Assembly (NCBI GenBank): GCA_038025085.1
Contig: CM076144.1
Coordinates: forward strand, 19,041,501-19,105,500
Source of the DNA: Tetragonia tetragonoides
Lineage: Eukaryota; Streptophyta; Magnoliopsida; Caryophyllales; Aizoaceae
Direction of reading: 5' to 3'
DNA length: 64,000 nt
The notes under the pieces are model-generated. The model was not told where the DNA came from. It worked only from the letters and a program-made list of their open reading frames with translations, and did not search any database. Made by a program: the position numbers and the translations under genes. Position 1 is the stretch's first letter; every line of letters begins with the position of its first letter. This document shows positions 10,284 through 20,880 of this stretch, one piece after another.

Positions 10284-12099
10284 ATGGTGATAGGAACTCG
10301 ATCATCTTCAACCAAGAGCTCCCCAACTGAGAAAACACCATCAACCACTCCCACCAAGCCTGATCAAATTCCTGAAACGCCTTTCAAATCCATCGCCCAT
10401 AAGCGCACTAGTCCTGGTGAGCCTTCTTCACCATCATCTCCCTTATCACCTAAACTTCCCACTACTGAACGAATGGAGAGGGATATTGATGTGCAAATCA
10501 AGTCAGGGGTCTCTAAAACCTCTACAAAGAAAAAGAAGAAGAAGAGCGCAACCAAGCACGCTAGCATCTCTAAGCTAGCTAAGGAATTTGACGATCTTGT
10601 TAAAGAAGAGGCTGCAATTGGGGACAAATATGTCAAAGAGAAGAGTGAAAAAGGAAAGAAAAAGAAAGAGGGAGTTGGGAAATCAAAAGGAGAGAATGAA
10701 GGAGAGAAAAACAACATAGAGTGTTGAGGCTCAGGGGGAACAACAACCTTCCATGGAACCATTTGTTCCCAAGAAAACCAAGAAGGCCACTGTTGGACCT
10801 TCAAAGAAACAGGGTCAACCTGCAAAGGACCCTGTCCCAGAGGCTATCTCTCAAACACCTCCCACCAAAAAGAGAAAGACAGTGGTAGAGCGTGTCTTGG
10901 ACACCCCTATTGAGACACCTAAGCCAGCGGTTGCTGAGACCTCTTCCCGTCCTGCCAAGAGGAAGAAGACTTTGGTCTCCATGCCCACATCCTCTACACC
11001 TGTTGTCACCACTGGAAAAAGAAGAAGAAGAAGAACGAAGATGAGATTGATGCCAGGACAACTCAGTTCCTCTCCCGTAAATGCATAACAGGAAAGGTAT
11101 GGTGTCTTGACTGGATGAAGGACAATGGGGTTGATGCTTTTGTTACGCATGTTATGTCTAAAGGGTGGGGTACTTATTTGTCTGTTAGAACCACCCTTCC
11201 ACTATGCTGAATTTAAACAGTTTTATCTAAACTGTACTATGAAGGAATTGGTGGTTAAAAGTGAAGTGTCCGGGGTGTCTTTTCAATTTAATGCTTTTGA
11301 TTTGGGAAAAATTTTGGGTGTTCCATGTGAGGGATTTGATGACTGGTTTAGGGGAGGTAGCTGGCCTAATTATGAGGCAGCCATCTACAGAAAGTACTCC
11401 AGGGACATGGAGTTGGATGAGGTTAAGCGGGTCAAGGCTGCAGACCTTGTTCCCATGCACAACTTGTTGTTTGCCCTTGTCTTCAGGACAATAGTACCTA
11501 GGGAGGAGGCTAGGGAGTATTGTTCTGCCAATGATATGTGTCTCATGGACCTTATAGAGATGAGGGAAGTGGTGAATCTTCCTACTATCATGATTCACCA
11601 CATTGCATATGTCCTTAGCAAGAAAGTCATCGCTCACTCTTTGCCCTATGGATATGCTCTAACTCTGGTCTTCAAGCATTTTGGAGTCCCTCTTTCTCCT
11701 AGGAAGGCACCTACATCTATAAATGAGCTGGGAAGGTTGATCCTGAAACAAATGGGGTTTACTTTTGATGATGAGGAGGAGGAAAAGAATTAGGAACCTG
11801 AGGCTGCATATGAGGGGGAACAAGGTCCAGAGGCAGTTTCCATGGAGGGGGCGAGTATAAGTCGGGCTGCACTATTTACCACACTCCAGCTTGTGGAGGC
11901 CAGGGTCAATGTTGTGACAGCTGGGCAGGACACCTTGGCTAAAAGGATTGCAGATCTGACATATGCTCTGAAGAGGTCTAATGAGGCTCATCAGAAAAGG
12001 CACAATGAGTTGGTCACAATGCCGAGAGAAGAATTGGAGGTTGAGATAGCCGAAGACATTGCTGCTGACACCACTAATCCTTCAGACCCTGTTCTCTAA
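10284..12099 (+). pseudogene. SIRE-type envelope-like ORF, frameshifted
   Basis: ORF pieces 10284-10727, 10753-11088, 11125-11793 and 11842-12099 form one protein broken by frameshifts near 10730, 11030 and 11200 and by an in-frame TAG at 11791-11793. The first third is rich in Ser, Thr, Pro and Lys with long lysine clusters. The middle (11200-11760) is a folded domain (FNAFDLGKILGVPCEGFDDW, then VPMHNLLFALVFRTIVP) like the putative plant transposon protein domain found in SIRE envelope-like ORFs. The tail has a coiled-coil-like segment. A role in envelope function is unproven for plant elements. This copy is not expressible as one protein. Confidence 0.7.
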
Positions 12100-12808
12100 A
12101 GCATGTTCCCTTCCATTTCCGTTTTTTTCTTTTCTCTCTAGATATTATTTAAACTATAACAATATCTTCTTTTGGCTATGTAATATAATTGGTCTCTTGG
12201 TTTATATGATTTGACTATTTTTTGGATGGCCTATATCAATAGATTGCTAAGTTTGAGCTACTAATTCTTGCATTTGTTTGCATACACTTTAAACCATGGA
12301 GGCGATAGGTGTAACATACTTGCTATAATTTGACTTAACTTATCTGACTGAATGTTTAACTAATCTTGATGACACTTTTTGATGATGCCAAAAGGGGAAG
12401 ACTAGTGTGCTTATGATTGAGTTGGATATGATCATGTTTAGATTTAGTGTAGTTTAATTCTCGTACCTTATTAACCTATTCACTATGGATGGGTAGCACA
12501 CAATTTTTTGTATCTCCTTTAACGGTTTCTGGTTTGAAAATTTTGATCCTTTTCTGCCTACTCTGATTCTCCAGAAGTCTTGAAGTTGCAACTCTGATTG
12601 CAAAGTTTCTCTCTGCAAAAGTCTCAATGTGATGAATGATAATGTTAAGCCAATGTTCTTGATGATGAAGTTGTGAACCTTGTTCCTACTTACCCTGGTT
12701 CTTCTGGTTGGTTCACAGCAATGGTAAGTTAAGGTAAGTGCTTGAGTTAGTTTGTGGTTTATTCAAATTGGTATCTAGCTCAGATAAGCACACTAGTTTG
12801 TCATCATC
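12100..12808 (+). other. Untranslated spacer between envelope-like ORF and 3' LTR
   Basis: No ORF with support is present. A second purine-rich tract (about 12391) precedes the real one. This is consistent with the 3' untranslated region of SIRE elements. Confidence 0.5.
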
Positions 12809-12822
12809 AAAAAGGGGGAATT

Positions 12823-14173
12823 TGTTGGGTTTTTAGTTTTGATGATAACAAACACAATGTTCTTATCTTCATTGTTTACTTAACAATGATGGCAGGTTTA
12901 CTTAAGGACGCAAGAAGTTGAAACGCTTGATGCGTGATTGCTCATGAAGGTGCTTGGATCCTCACAAGACATGAAAACTATGTAATATAGTTAAGTTCAT
13001 TAATTAATAGTCTTTTGTGTACTATGCTTGACTAGTTAGCAAGAGCCTAAATTGGTCATGACAAGGGAACAAGGTTGTGTAGGACTGAGTGCATGCGTCT
13101 ATGAGTACAGGGGAACAGCCTTGTGAACCTTATTGTCTATGATCAGCACTAGAGCTTGAAGGAGTCAAAGGGGGACAACGCTTTGGACCATGTTCCTTCT
13201 AGCTGTGTATCTGGACGAGTTTTGCATAATATCGTATTTATTATTACTGTGAATATTTGTGTATTATCTATTTAGATCTTCACACAAATATTCTTCTGAA
13301 GAAATATAAATTTATTTGGAAAATTGAATATTGCAAAATCGTGTTTTTAAACAGAAAAGTATTTTATTTTGAAAAGATATTATCTTGGAAAAGTATTTTA
13401 CTTAGTGTTCAAGTTTATATTGTTTAGGTAAGTGAATTATCTTTTGGAATATTTCTAATTATCTTTTAGAGATTATATTCTGATAAAAATCACTTAACTA
13501 GTTGGCCGAGATTTTATGTTAAACTAATTTGGACGTTTTATTATCTAGGGTTGTTTAAGGAAAGGTCTTTGATCTTTACTTAAACTCTATCTTATCTTTT
13601 GAAAATCCTATCTTTTATATTCTGAAAAGATATAAAGCTATTGATAGACTCAGTTGTGTGTTAATCATTTGTGCAAAGTGTTAAATCGTCCAAACTAGAT
13701 ACGTCCTGTGCTTATATAAAAACAACCTTGAATCATGTTCCCTGTCCTAGTCAATTTGAGCCTTGCTTAGATTGGTTATTGCATAATAGATTTTCTGTAG
13801 TCTTATTCTGCTTACTAAAAGAAGCGTAAAATAGGACAAACAATCTGGTAATTTGTAATAGCTCTAACTTAGTAAGAAGCGTAGAGTTTCCTTCATGTCA
13901 GAGTGTGACTTAGAAGGATTGACAACACATTAGTAATGGTGTGTGGTGTGTTAGGGTACTGTGTTGTATCCTGTTTTGGCTCTAGTAATAAGATAAGTAG
14001 TGTGACAAAATCTCAAGTAACTGGGTCGTGGTTTTTACTCCTATTGAGCCTGGGAGGTTTTTCACGTTAAAAAAGGCTTGTGTTATTTACTTTCAGTCTT
14101 TTACTTAGTGCTTAGTCTGCTGCATAGGAACAACGCCCACAACGTTGTTCTCATCATTGTTCTCTATTCTCAA
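12823..14173 (+). mobile_element. 3' LTR of SIRE-like element
   Basis: The LTR starts TGTTGGGTTTTTAG directly after the polypurine tract AAAAAGGGGGAATT. A TATA box is present at 13713-13721. The 3' boundary is estimated, since no second LTR is in the window to compare. Confidence 0.65.
13713..13721 (+). promoter_or_regulatory. TATA box in SIRE-like LTR
   Basis: TATATAAAA lies about 890 bases into the LTR, positioned to start transcription into the LTR's R region. Confidence 0.5.
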
Positions 14174-14907
14174 AAGTCTGTGTTATCGCGAGAAATTGGA
14201 GTCACTCTATTTACCCCTCCCCCCTCTAGAGTAACTTAAAGCACTCTTCACATGAAAACTGAATCTGCGCCGTTCATTTTTAAGATCAAAGAACAAAATT
14301 CTTTCTCCCTATATTCCCGTCTCTAGTTCTACGTCCTGACCCTCTCTCAACGACAAGTTGTAGCTTGCGCTTGTGAAAACTTCATTGATGTCTACCGGTG
14401 GTGGTGGTGGTGGTGGTCGGTTTTCTGTCATGTTCGCTCGCCGGTGGTTGATTTCTGGTTGGCTTGCCAGTGACACGATGAGACGACCATGCTGACCAAT
14501 TTACAACAAATGAATGTGCAGCTCACAACTTTTGAATTTGGTAGCTTAGTAAAGGTGATGAATCGAAAATTGACGATAAATAAATTGACATTCTCATAAT
14601 TTGGTAGCTTAGTTAAGGATGTTGCATCTGCCATCGCAAATTGGCTCGCTGCCATGAAAATGGAGGTTTCAAGCTTCATTTTCAGTAAAACATTACTGCA
14701 TAGGAGAAGTAAAAAAAAAGAGAGGAAAAAAAAAAAAGCAAAAGACACAAGAGTCCCTAATTTATGACGCGAAAAGACAACCACGTCATCAAAAGTCTCA
14801 GTATTTGCTCATAATGCCACCGGTCTAGTTTTTAGATCACAGCCCTCAATTTTCCTGATCTAATGGTCACCATCTGTTCTCATAGAATAAGGAGTTCTCA
14901 TATGAAT

Positions 14908-14943
14908 CTCTCTCTCTCTCTATATATATCTATATATATATAC
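14908..14943. repeat. CT/AT microsatellite
   Basis: A run of about seven CT units passes directly into TATATATATC and TATATATATA. Confidence 0.9.
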
Positions 14944-14945
14944 AT

Positions 14946-15221
14946 GGGTGCATTTTTTAGAGCTTAGTCGGACAACTCGATCAGTTCCGTTCAGTTTAAA
15001 TGTCAATTCAGTGATTTTAAATTCAGTTAAATGATGATCAGTTCAGTTAAGTAGTGTTGAGTTCTGAAACATAATGATTTTGTCTCACATATAAAGTTGT
15101 GTTCAATTCATTTCATTGGTTTTCGATTCATTTCGGGCTTAATCACTAGCGTCTTCGACTGATATTGAATTCAGATCTGTTCAGTTCAGTTCTAATAAAT
15201 TGAACTTTAAAAAACGCACCC
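14946..15221. mobile_element. MITE with GGGTGCATTTTTTA termini
   Basis: The left end GGGTGCATTTTTTAGAG and the right end TTTAAAAAACGCACCC are inverted repeats. The inside is rich in ATTCAGTT/GTTCAGTT words. The flanks (cat, tat) suggest a 3-bp target duplication with one mismatch. A diverged relative with the same inner words lies at about 20960-21196. Confidence 0.6.
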
Positions 15222-15880
15222 TATACAAATAAATATGGTTAGACAGTTACACTACCGTATATTGCTTATTGATACTTGATTAGCAACGCTACTTTTGTGC
15301 ATCTTTTCCTTGATACTCATAAAAAATATCTATGTTCAAACATTATTTTATGTCTTTAATTTATTTGTTATCTGGGCATGTATATAGATATTTATAGTAA
15401 TTAGTACCCTTATCATTCAATTCAATTTAGTACTATTCCATTCATCTAAATTTTGGTACCGTATATATTTTGTTAAATATATGACCCTTGGTAAGAGGAT
15501 AAGAATCAAACTCTTAAATTTATGATTAGAGAATGATGATACATTTAATCACTAAAACATCTATAGAATTCGAGTTTATTATCTTTTGATATGTACTCCT
15601 AAAGTGAAAATTATTGAACTGAATTGAGTCTAATAATAATATTTGAGGGAAAAGGTACGTTACAAAACCATAAACATAACAGAACTTAAAGGAACATAGC
15701 TACTTAGCTAGCTAGGTACCCAAGAACTATAGATAGATTAGATGTGCAACTGCCAACATTAACTTTCCACCCACCCTCTTGCTTTCTCCATGTATTTAAG
15801 GATGTCACTAGATTACAGTTTTACATAAACTACAAAGAGCAAATCATCATGCAAATAGAATTATCAAACATGTTGGCTTA

Positions 15881-16075
15881 GGCCCTCTTTTTTTCGTCGT
15901 TTTTATGCTGCATTTTGTTCTGTTCCGTTTCGTTCTGTTTCGTTCTAATTCGTTCCGTTCCGTGCCGCATTCTGTACTTCATTTTGTCTCACATATTTTT
16001 GAATTATCCGTCGCGCCGTTCCGTTCTGTTCCGTTCCTCACCGTCCCACACCATTCTGTTGAAGAAAACAGGGCC
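15881..16075. mobile_element. Harbinger-type MITE, copy 1
   Basis: Ends GGCCCTCTTTTTTTCGTCG and AAGAAAACAGGGCC are inverted repeats flanked by TTA at 15878-15880 and 16076-16078. A TTA duplication with GGCC ends is typical of PIF/Harbinger MITEs. The interior is built of CGTTCCGTTC words. Confidence 0.85.
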
Positions 16076-16292
16076 TTACTTCAAGCTTATCGTTGTTCTA
16101 GGATTTCGCATCCTTACTGCATCAGGTATATAATTTCAAACACATAAAGTGTACATGTTTGTTTTTTTTTTTTAATTTGAGTTGCCCGATATCATATATT
16201 CATATTGTTGTACTTAGAGTTATAAGTAATTATATTATGTCGTGTTGGGTCAGATTTGTCTTCGAAATGTAAATGAATTGTCATATGCTTAA

Positions 16293-16484
16293 GGCCCTGC
16301 TCTTTTCGTCGTTTCCATGCTGCATTAGTTTTGATGTCCGCACTCTGTACTTCAATTTGTCTCACATTTTCTTCCATTATCCGCGCTGCGTCGTTCCGTT
16401 CCGTTCTATTTCTCACCGTCCCGCATAATTCCATTGACGAGAACAGGGTCAGTCGCATAATTCCATTGACGAAAACAGTGCCAG
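16293..16484. mobile_element. Harbinger-type MITE, copy 2, duplicated end
   Basis: It belongs to the same family as 15881-16075, with left end GGCCCTGCTCTTTTCGTCG. The right end occurs twice (near 16448 and 16484) because about 37 bases containing CGCATAATTCCATTGACGA are tandemly duplicated, and the terminal GGGCC is mutated. Confidence 0.7.
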
Positions 16485-16773
16485 TCAAATCTAACTAATG
16501 GGGGGCAAAACAGTTCACGTCCCTCTTCAAAATGGTTCTTGATATATGCATAAAAGTAACTCATAAGGTGTTGTGTAAAACTATTTCACGATATGACAAT
16601 TAAAAGTGACACATTCTATGTAAAATACGACATTCTTTTGATACTTTTGAATTTAACAGTAACACTTTTCGTTCAAAATGGAACCATCGTCTAATAACCT
16701 TTTGTGAATAAACTATTACCCTATCAATATCACAACAACTTGTTTTTAATTTTTCGATTTTGGAACTTTTTAG

Positions 16774-16930
16774 CTGATCCAACAGATGCAAAATACGGAC
16801 AACAAACCAAGACCAAGGGAATAATGACACAAGAACTCCTTGAGGCAGAGATAAAAGCAATAGCAGCAGTTAAGGAAGTTGAAAATGAGGTCATTGGTTC
16901 AATCTATGCCAATGAACTGGTGGATCAATG
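16774..16930 (+). pseudogene. Isolated coding-exon-like fragment, unidentified
   Basis: An open segment bounded by a polypyrimidine-AG acceptor and an ATG-GTACTG donor encodes an acidic, helix-prone stretch (QELLEAEIKAIAAVKEVENE). I do not recognise the parent gene. No convincing exons lie on either side, so it is probably an orphan or captured exon. Confidence 0.35.
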
Positions 16931-17059
16931 GTACTGTCTACTGTGTCCCATTAGGACAAGAGTGTTTGCCTACACAGGATTGTTGCGGCGGATTCTGTAC
17001 GGTTAATCTTCGCCTTAGAAAATTTTATTGTGCATAAATCTGCATCAATGAGATGTTAA

Positions 17060-17136
17060 CTATATAAAAGGAGATGGAAGAATAGTAAAACTATATAAAA
17101 GGATGATATGGAAGAATAGTAAAACTATATAAAAGG
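17060..17136 (+). repeat. Three direct repeats with TATA-like core
   Basis: CTATATAAAAGGA occurs at 17060, 17091 and 17125, with GATGGAAGAATAGTAAAA between copies. It lies about 40 bases outside the MULE insertion site at 17168-17178. Confidence 0.8.
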
Positions 17137-17564
17137 AGAGGACAAACACTGAGATCCAGAAGAACTACTGTACCTTATGGCCAATTAACCAATTTGGTAT
17201 ATTAAGTAAGATCCACTCGACATATTGGTATATTATCTCACTCAGACGACATATTGGTATAAAAAACTTTCGCCGACGACAAATACACCCATAAATAGTT
17301 CACCTGACGGAATTTTTTAATAAAATAATATATTCGTATTTATTATGTATTCCTACCAAATTGAAAGTAATAAATGCTTTTTTATTAACTTCTCCAGTCT
17401 TCTTATTTCTTCCCCTTTCCCCTTCTAACGTTCTTCACCGACCCAGTTCTCGTTTTCATTTGGCATCTGGTGAAATTGGGAATTAGGGTTTCCAGCTTGA
17501 GCAAGAACAGTAATTTGGCAATTGGGGCGAATTGAAGTTCGATTCGTGTACGGTTGCAATTGAG

Positions 17565-18179
17565 ATGGCACCTCCACATAATAGTAGCAGCAAGGAGGTA
17601 AGTAATTGGTTTAGGGTTTGTGTTAATATTTCTTCAATTTTTCTGAAATTAAGATTCAAAATGATGATTGGCCTATAGGGGAAGCGTGCTTTAGGATTGA
17701 ACAATTTGCGTTCAATTAGGAAGTGGAACCAAGCTGCCAAGGAGGCTTGTATTGTGAGGTGTAAATGTGGGCGTGTTTGTGATTATCTAACTTCCATGAC
17801 CGACGACAATCCAGGCAGAAGATTTTATAAATGCTACAAGTACAATGTATGAAAATGAATTAGAAATTTGCTTGAAGAACTGTGTTAATTAATTTGTGTT
17901 AATATGAAATTGGTTATTATAATGCAGGATAATGGTTGTGATGTTTGGGACTGGATTGATCCAGAAATGTGTGATGTTGCAGCTCAATTTATCCACATTC
18001 TGAGGGACAAATTGATTGAGATGAAGAATGTTGCAAATGTGAAGGACTCTCTTATTGCAAACAATGAGTGTGAGATAAGAAGGCTACAAGAACAAATGAT
18101 GAATAACGGAGGGATGAAAGTAGCTTCTAAAACAAAGAGTCGTGTTGCGCAGGGTGAAAATGTGAATAAGTGTGGATAG
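17565..18179 (+). CDS. GRF-type zinc-finger protein (At4g04775-like), 3 exons
   Basis: Exons 17565-17597, 17679-17846 and 17928-18179 have GT-AG introns, all phase 0, and give 150 residues with no stop. Exon 1 codes the short head MAPPHNSSSKE. Exon 2 holds CKCGRVCDY and NPGRRFYKCYKYN. Exon 3 holds CDVWDWIDPEM followed by a helical, probably coiled-coil tail (residues about 85-130) and a Gln/Lys-rich end. The spacing C-x-C-G, G-R-R-F-x-x-C, C-x4-W is the zf-GRF zinc-binding signature, known in nucleic-acid-associated proteins. In plants many small GRF proteins are of unknown function. It sits inside a MULE, opposite a decayed MURA remnant, and is the only intact ORF there. Confidence 0.82.
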
Positions 18180-18562
18180 GGAAATATGTTTTGCGTTGGA
18201 TTTGTTGTTGTTAGTGCTTTGTATTTGATCAAGCTGATGGGGTTTTAGACTTTTAGGTAGGTTTGATAGGTTGGTGTAATGTTATGTAGCTAAAGGGGTG
18301 ACTTCAAATTAAGCGTTTCATATGACTTGAAAATGTTGGCTCATTTTGTAATGAATGAAAACAAGTTCCTGTAGCAATGAATGAAAACAAGTTCCTTTTT
18401 TTAGTGCTCAATTTGTGACACTTGATTTTTTTATCAATTGACTAAAACATATAAATGATCAAATTCTGTCACCAAAATATTTGATGTAAGATTAAATCTT
18501 TTTACCATTTTTAGCACCTCGGATTTTGTAATAGGATAAATTAATAAAAATAATATAAACTT

Positions 18563-20388
18563 GAGCCGAAAATCCGGAAGGGTCCCGTTTGAAAATAAAC
18601 GTCCGGAGTTATCGACCTTTTTTTTCTTCGGAACTACTTTTTCCTGACCCTCACCCTCACCGTCACCCTCATCTTCATCCGAATCATCAGAATAATCTCC
18701 TTCATCACCTGAGCTTCTTTGTTCTGACTCATAGCCCCCTTCGAAGGTGGTCCAATAATCTGGCCATGGACCACCTTCACTTCTGTTAGTTGTGTGTTGT
18801 TCGGTTGACCCTTCATTAGTGGGCAGTGGCACTGATGTGTTCTCTTGAGCTGTACCACTACTGTTGGATTGACCAAACATAGGAATTCCTGAAGTACTTG
18901 TGTGCTGTGCAGTAGTAGGGATCCTTGCTGGATCTTCATATGCATTAGGACCTACCATTTTTTTTTAGCCCTTCTAATGCTGAGTTTCTCCATCCTAATC
19001 TGCAACATCTCTTCATTGTCATATTGTAGCTCAGAAGCAACTATGTCTTCTGCCTCAACCTCATTGTCAGTGTCAATATCTTCTATATTGACATCACCAA
19101 ATCCACCTTGGGGAGCCTCATCGTCAACTTCATTGTCAACCTCATTATCAACCTCATTCTCAACATTAATCTCAACATTATTCTCACCCACATTCTGACC
19201 CTCATTATCAACCTCCATATCAACTCTCATATCCAACTTCCCCCTTGCCCTCATGTGTTTTTTACCCTTACCATGTACACTAATCTGTTCAGCCACAAAA
19301 AACTCATCATTCAAATCAATATCATCCTCCTTAGCAGCTGCCCGTGAGGATCCATTTTGTATGTAACATCATCAGCTGTGTCATCAGAAGAATATGAATT
19401 TTCTTGTGGAATGGGGTCTAAATATGGGTCAGAGTGTGCTAAATTTTCATGAGGAAGTGGGCTTGTGTGTTGTGGTAATGGAGTGGACTGAAACCTTGGT
19501 ATTGAACTCAAAGATGTAGCTGGATCTCGTCTCTTAGTGGTTAGCTTTCTAGCTACATGTTTCACTCTTGGGGTTCTGTTTTGGGTGTTAGAATGTGGGC
19601 TTTCTCCCATAGGTTGAATTGAAGCATGTGGTGGGGTTAGGTCAGGTTGTTGGGGTTCCTGTAACTGCCCTTCAATACCAATAACATCACCCTTCACTAC
19701 TTCACTAGAATTCACAATTTCAGGTTTATCAATATTATGAGCTCCAAATATTTCAATGTGGTCATGCATTAGGGTCGTTTGTTTAACATCCTCAAACTGT
19801 TCTTCACCCATTATCAATCTCAATCCTCCATGACTCCATGAGATATAAGGCTTTGAGTAGAACAAACTTTGGATAGTCAAATACCCCATTTTCTTCAATT
19901 GATTCACCAACTCATTGTAGGTGAATATGTTTTTATCGATGTTGATAGACACAAATTGACCCCCCAAATAATTAGTATCCGTCCCATAAGAAAAAGAACC
20001 ACCATGCCGAAATTGCACAGTAATATAATTATCTTCAATAGTCTGCATTATTAAACAAAGCATATTCAAATATTAATTTTGGCACAAGTTAAAAGAATCA
20101 AACCACATAAATCTGAACCATCATTCAATAAACAATTTTTAAACCCTAATTAAATTATCTAAATCACAATGCACGAAATTTCAGACCATATAAACAAATC
20201 AGCTTTAAAACCCTAATTTACCACATCCCAACAAAAGCATCGAATTTTATAACCCTAAATCACACTCCCCATACAGTAATCACTTAATTTAATCATTTGT
20301 TCACTAAATTGCATGCTAATTGAGGTTTTAGGGAGTAAATCATTACCTCTTCAGGCCCAGAATCATCTGAAGATCCTTCCATCGCCAT
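18563..20388 (-). pseudogene. MURA-like N-terminal region, transposase core deleted
   Basis: Exon 1 (20388-20347) encodes MAMEGSSDDSGPEE. Exon 2 starts at 20042 after TGCAG with a PB1-like domain (ITVQFRHGGSFSYG, then NYLGGQFVSINID and YNELVNQLKKMGY), as at the N-terminus of plant MuDR-type transposases. A long acidic, Asn/Glu/Asp-rich low-complexity region follows. The frame is lost twice: near 19350 (around KM-DPHG), and at an A-tract at 18959-18966. Reading stops at a donor-like site near 18562. The WRKY/zinc DNA-binding region, DDE core and SWIM finger are absent, so no active transposase could come from this copy. Confidence 0.68.
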
Positions 20389-20880
20389 CGAATCTTAAAA
20401 GGTTGAGGAGACCGCCAATTTGGACCACAAATTCGAAGCACCAATGATTGAGACGGAGAAAGGGAAAGATTCGTGCTTGTTGTCCCTAAGCTTCTCTTTC
20501 TCTTTCACTATATGACTGTGGGGCTCAGTAAGAGAACAAAGAACAAGAGAATAAAGTGCCAATTGAAGAGAAAAGAGCAACGTATAACACAAGAAGGACG
20601 AAAGCAAAAGAAAAGAGAAAAGAAGAAAAACAGGGAAATTTTACAATTGAATTTAAATAGTATGTAAATGCTTTATTAAGCTGAATATGGTAGGAATACG
20701 TAGTAAATACGAAAATATAATATTTTATTCGAATTTTCGGTCGGGTAAACTACTTATGGGTGTATTTGTCGTCGGAGAAAGTTTTTTATACCAATATGTC
20801 GCTTGAGTAAGATAATATACCAATATGTCGAATAGGTCTTACTTAATATACCAAATTGGTTAATTGGCCCTGTACCTTAT

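Larger units (their letters stand above)
8685..14173 (+). mobile_element. 5'-truncated SIRE-like Ty1/Copia element
   Basis: Order on the plus strand is the C-terminal part of reverse transcriptase, RNase H, a spacer, an envelope-like ORF region (10284-12099), a polypurine tract (about 12809-12820) and a 3' LTR from 12823. Gag, protease, integrase and the 5' LTR are absent, lost at the junction with the Tat LTR. An extra ORF between pol and the 3' LTR together with the IGMIKI-type pol terminus is characteristic of the SIRE/Maximus lineage. Confidence 0.78.
14174..15877. other. Non-coding interval with microsatellite and MITE
   Basis: No gene is recognised. The interval contains a CT/AT microsatellite and one small inverted-repeat element. 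The remainder shows no coding signal on either strand. Confidence 0.6.
17179..20869. mobile_element. Mutator-like element (MULE) with ~200-bp TIRs
   Basis: Both ends start GGCCAATTAACCAATTTGG in inverted orientation and remain alignable for about 200 bases (17179 to about 17380 and about 20668-20869). The end repeats include two internal ACATATTGGTAT steps and a TATTCCTACCA word. The identical 11-bp duplication ctgtaccttat flanks the element at 17168-17178 and 20870-20880. Long TIRs with a 9-11 bp duplication define Mutator superfamily elements. Inside are a plus-strand GRF zinc-finger gene and a minus-strand, core-less MURA N-terminal ORF, so it is non-autonomous. Confidence 0.93.

Noticed and set aside
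11227..11637. 136-codon minus-strand ORF
   Set aside because: It is antisense to the envelope-like domain of the SIRE element, with no recognisable motif.
18589..19347. Plus-strand Ser/Thr/Leu/Ile-rich ORFs
   Set aside because: Complement of the acidic low-complexity linker of the MURA remnant.
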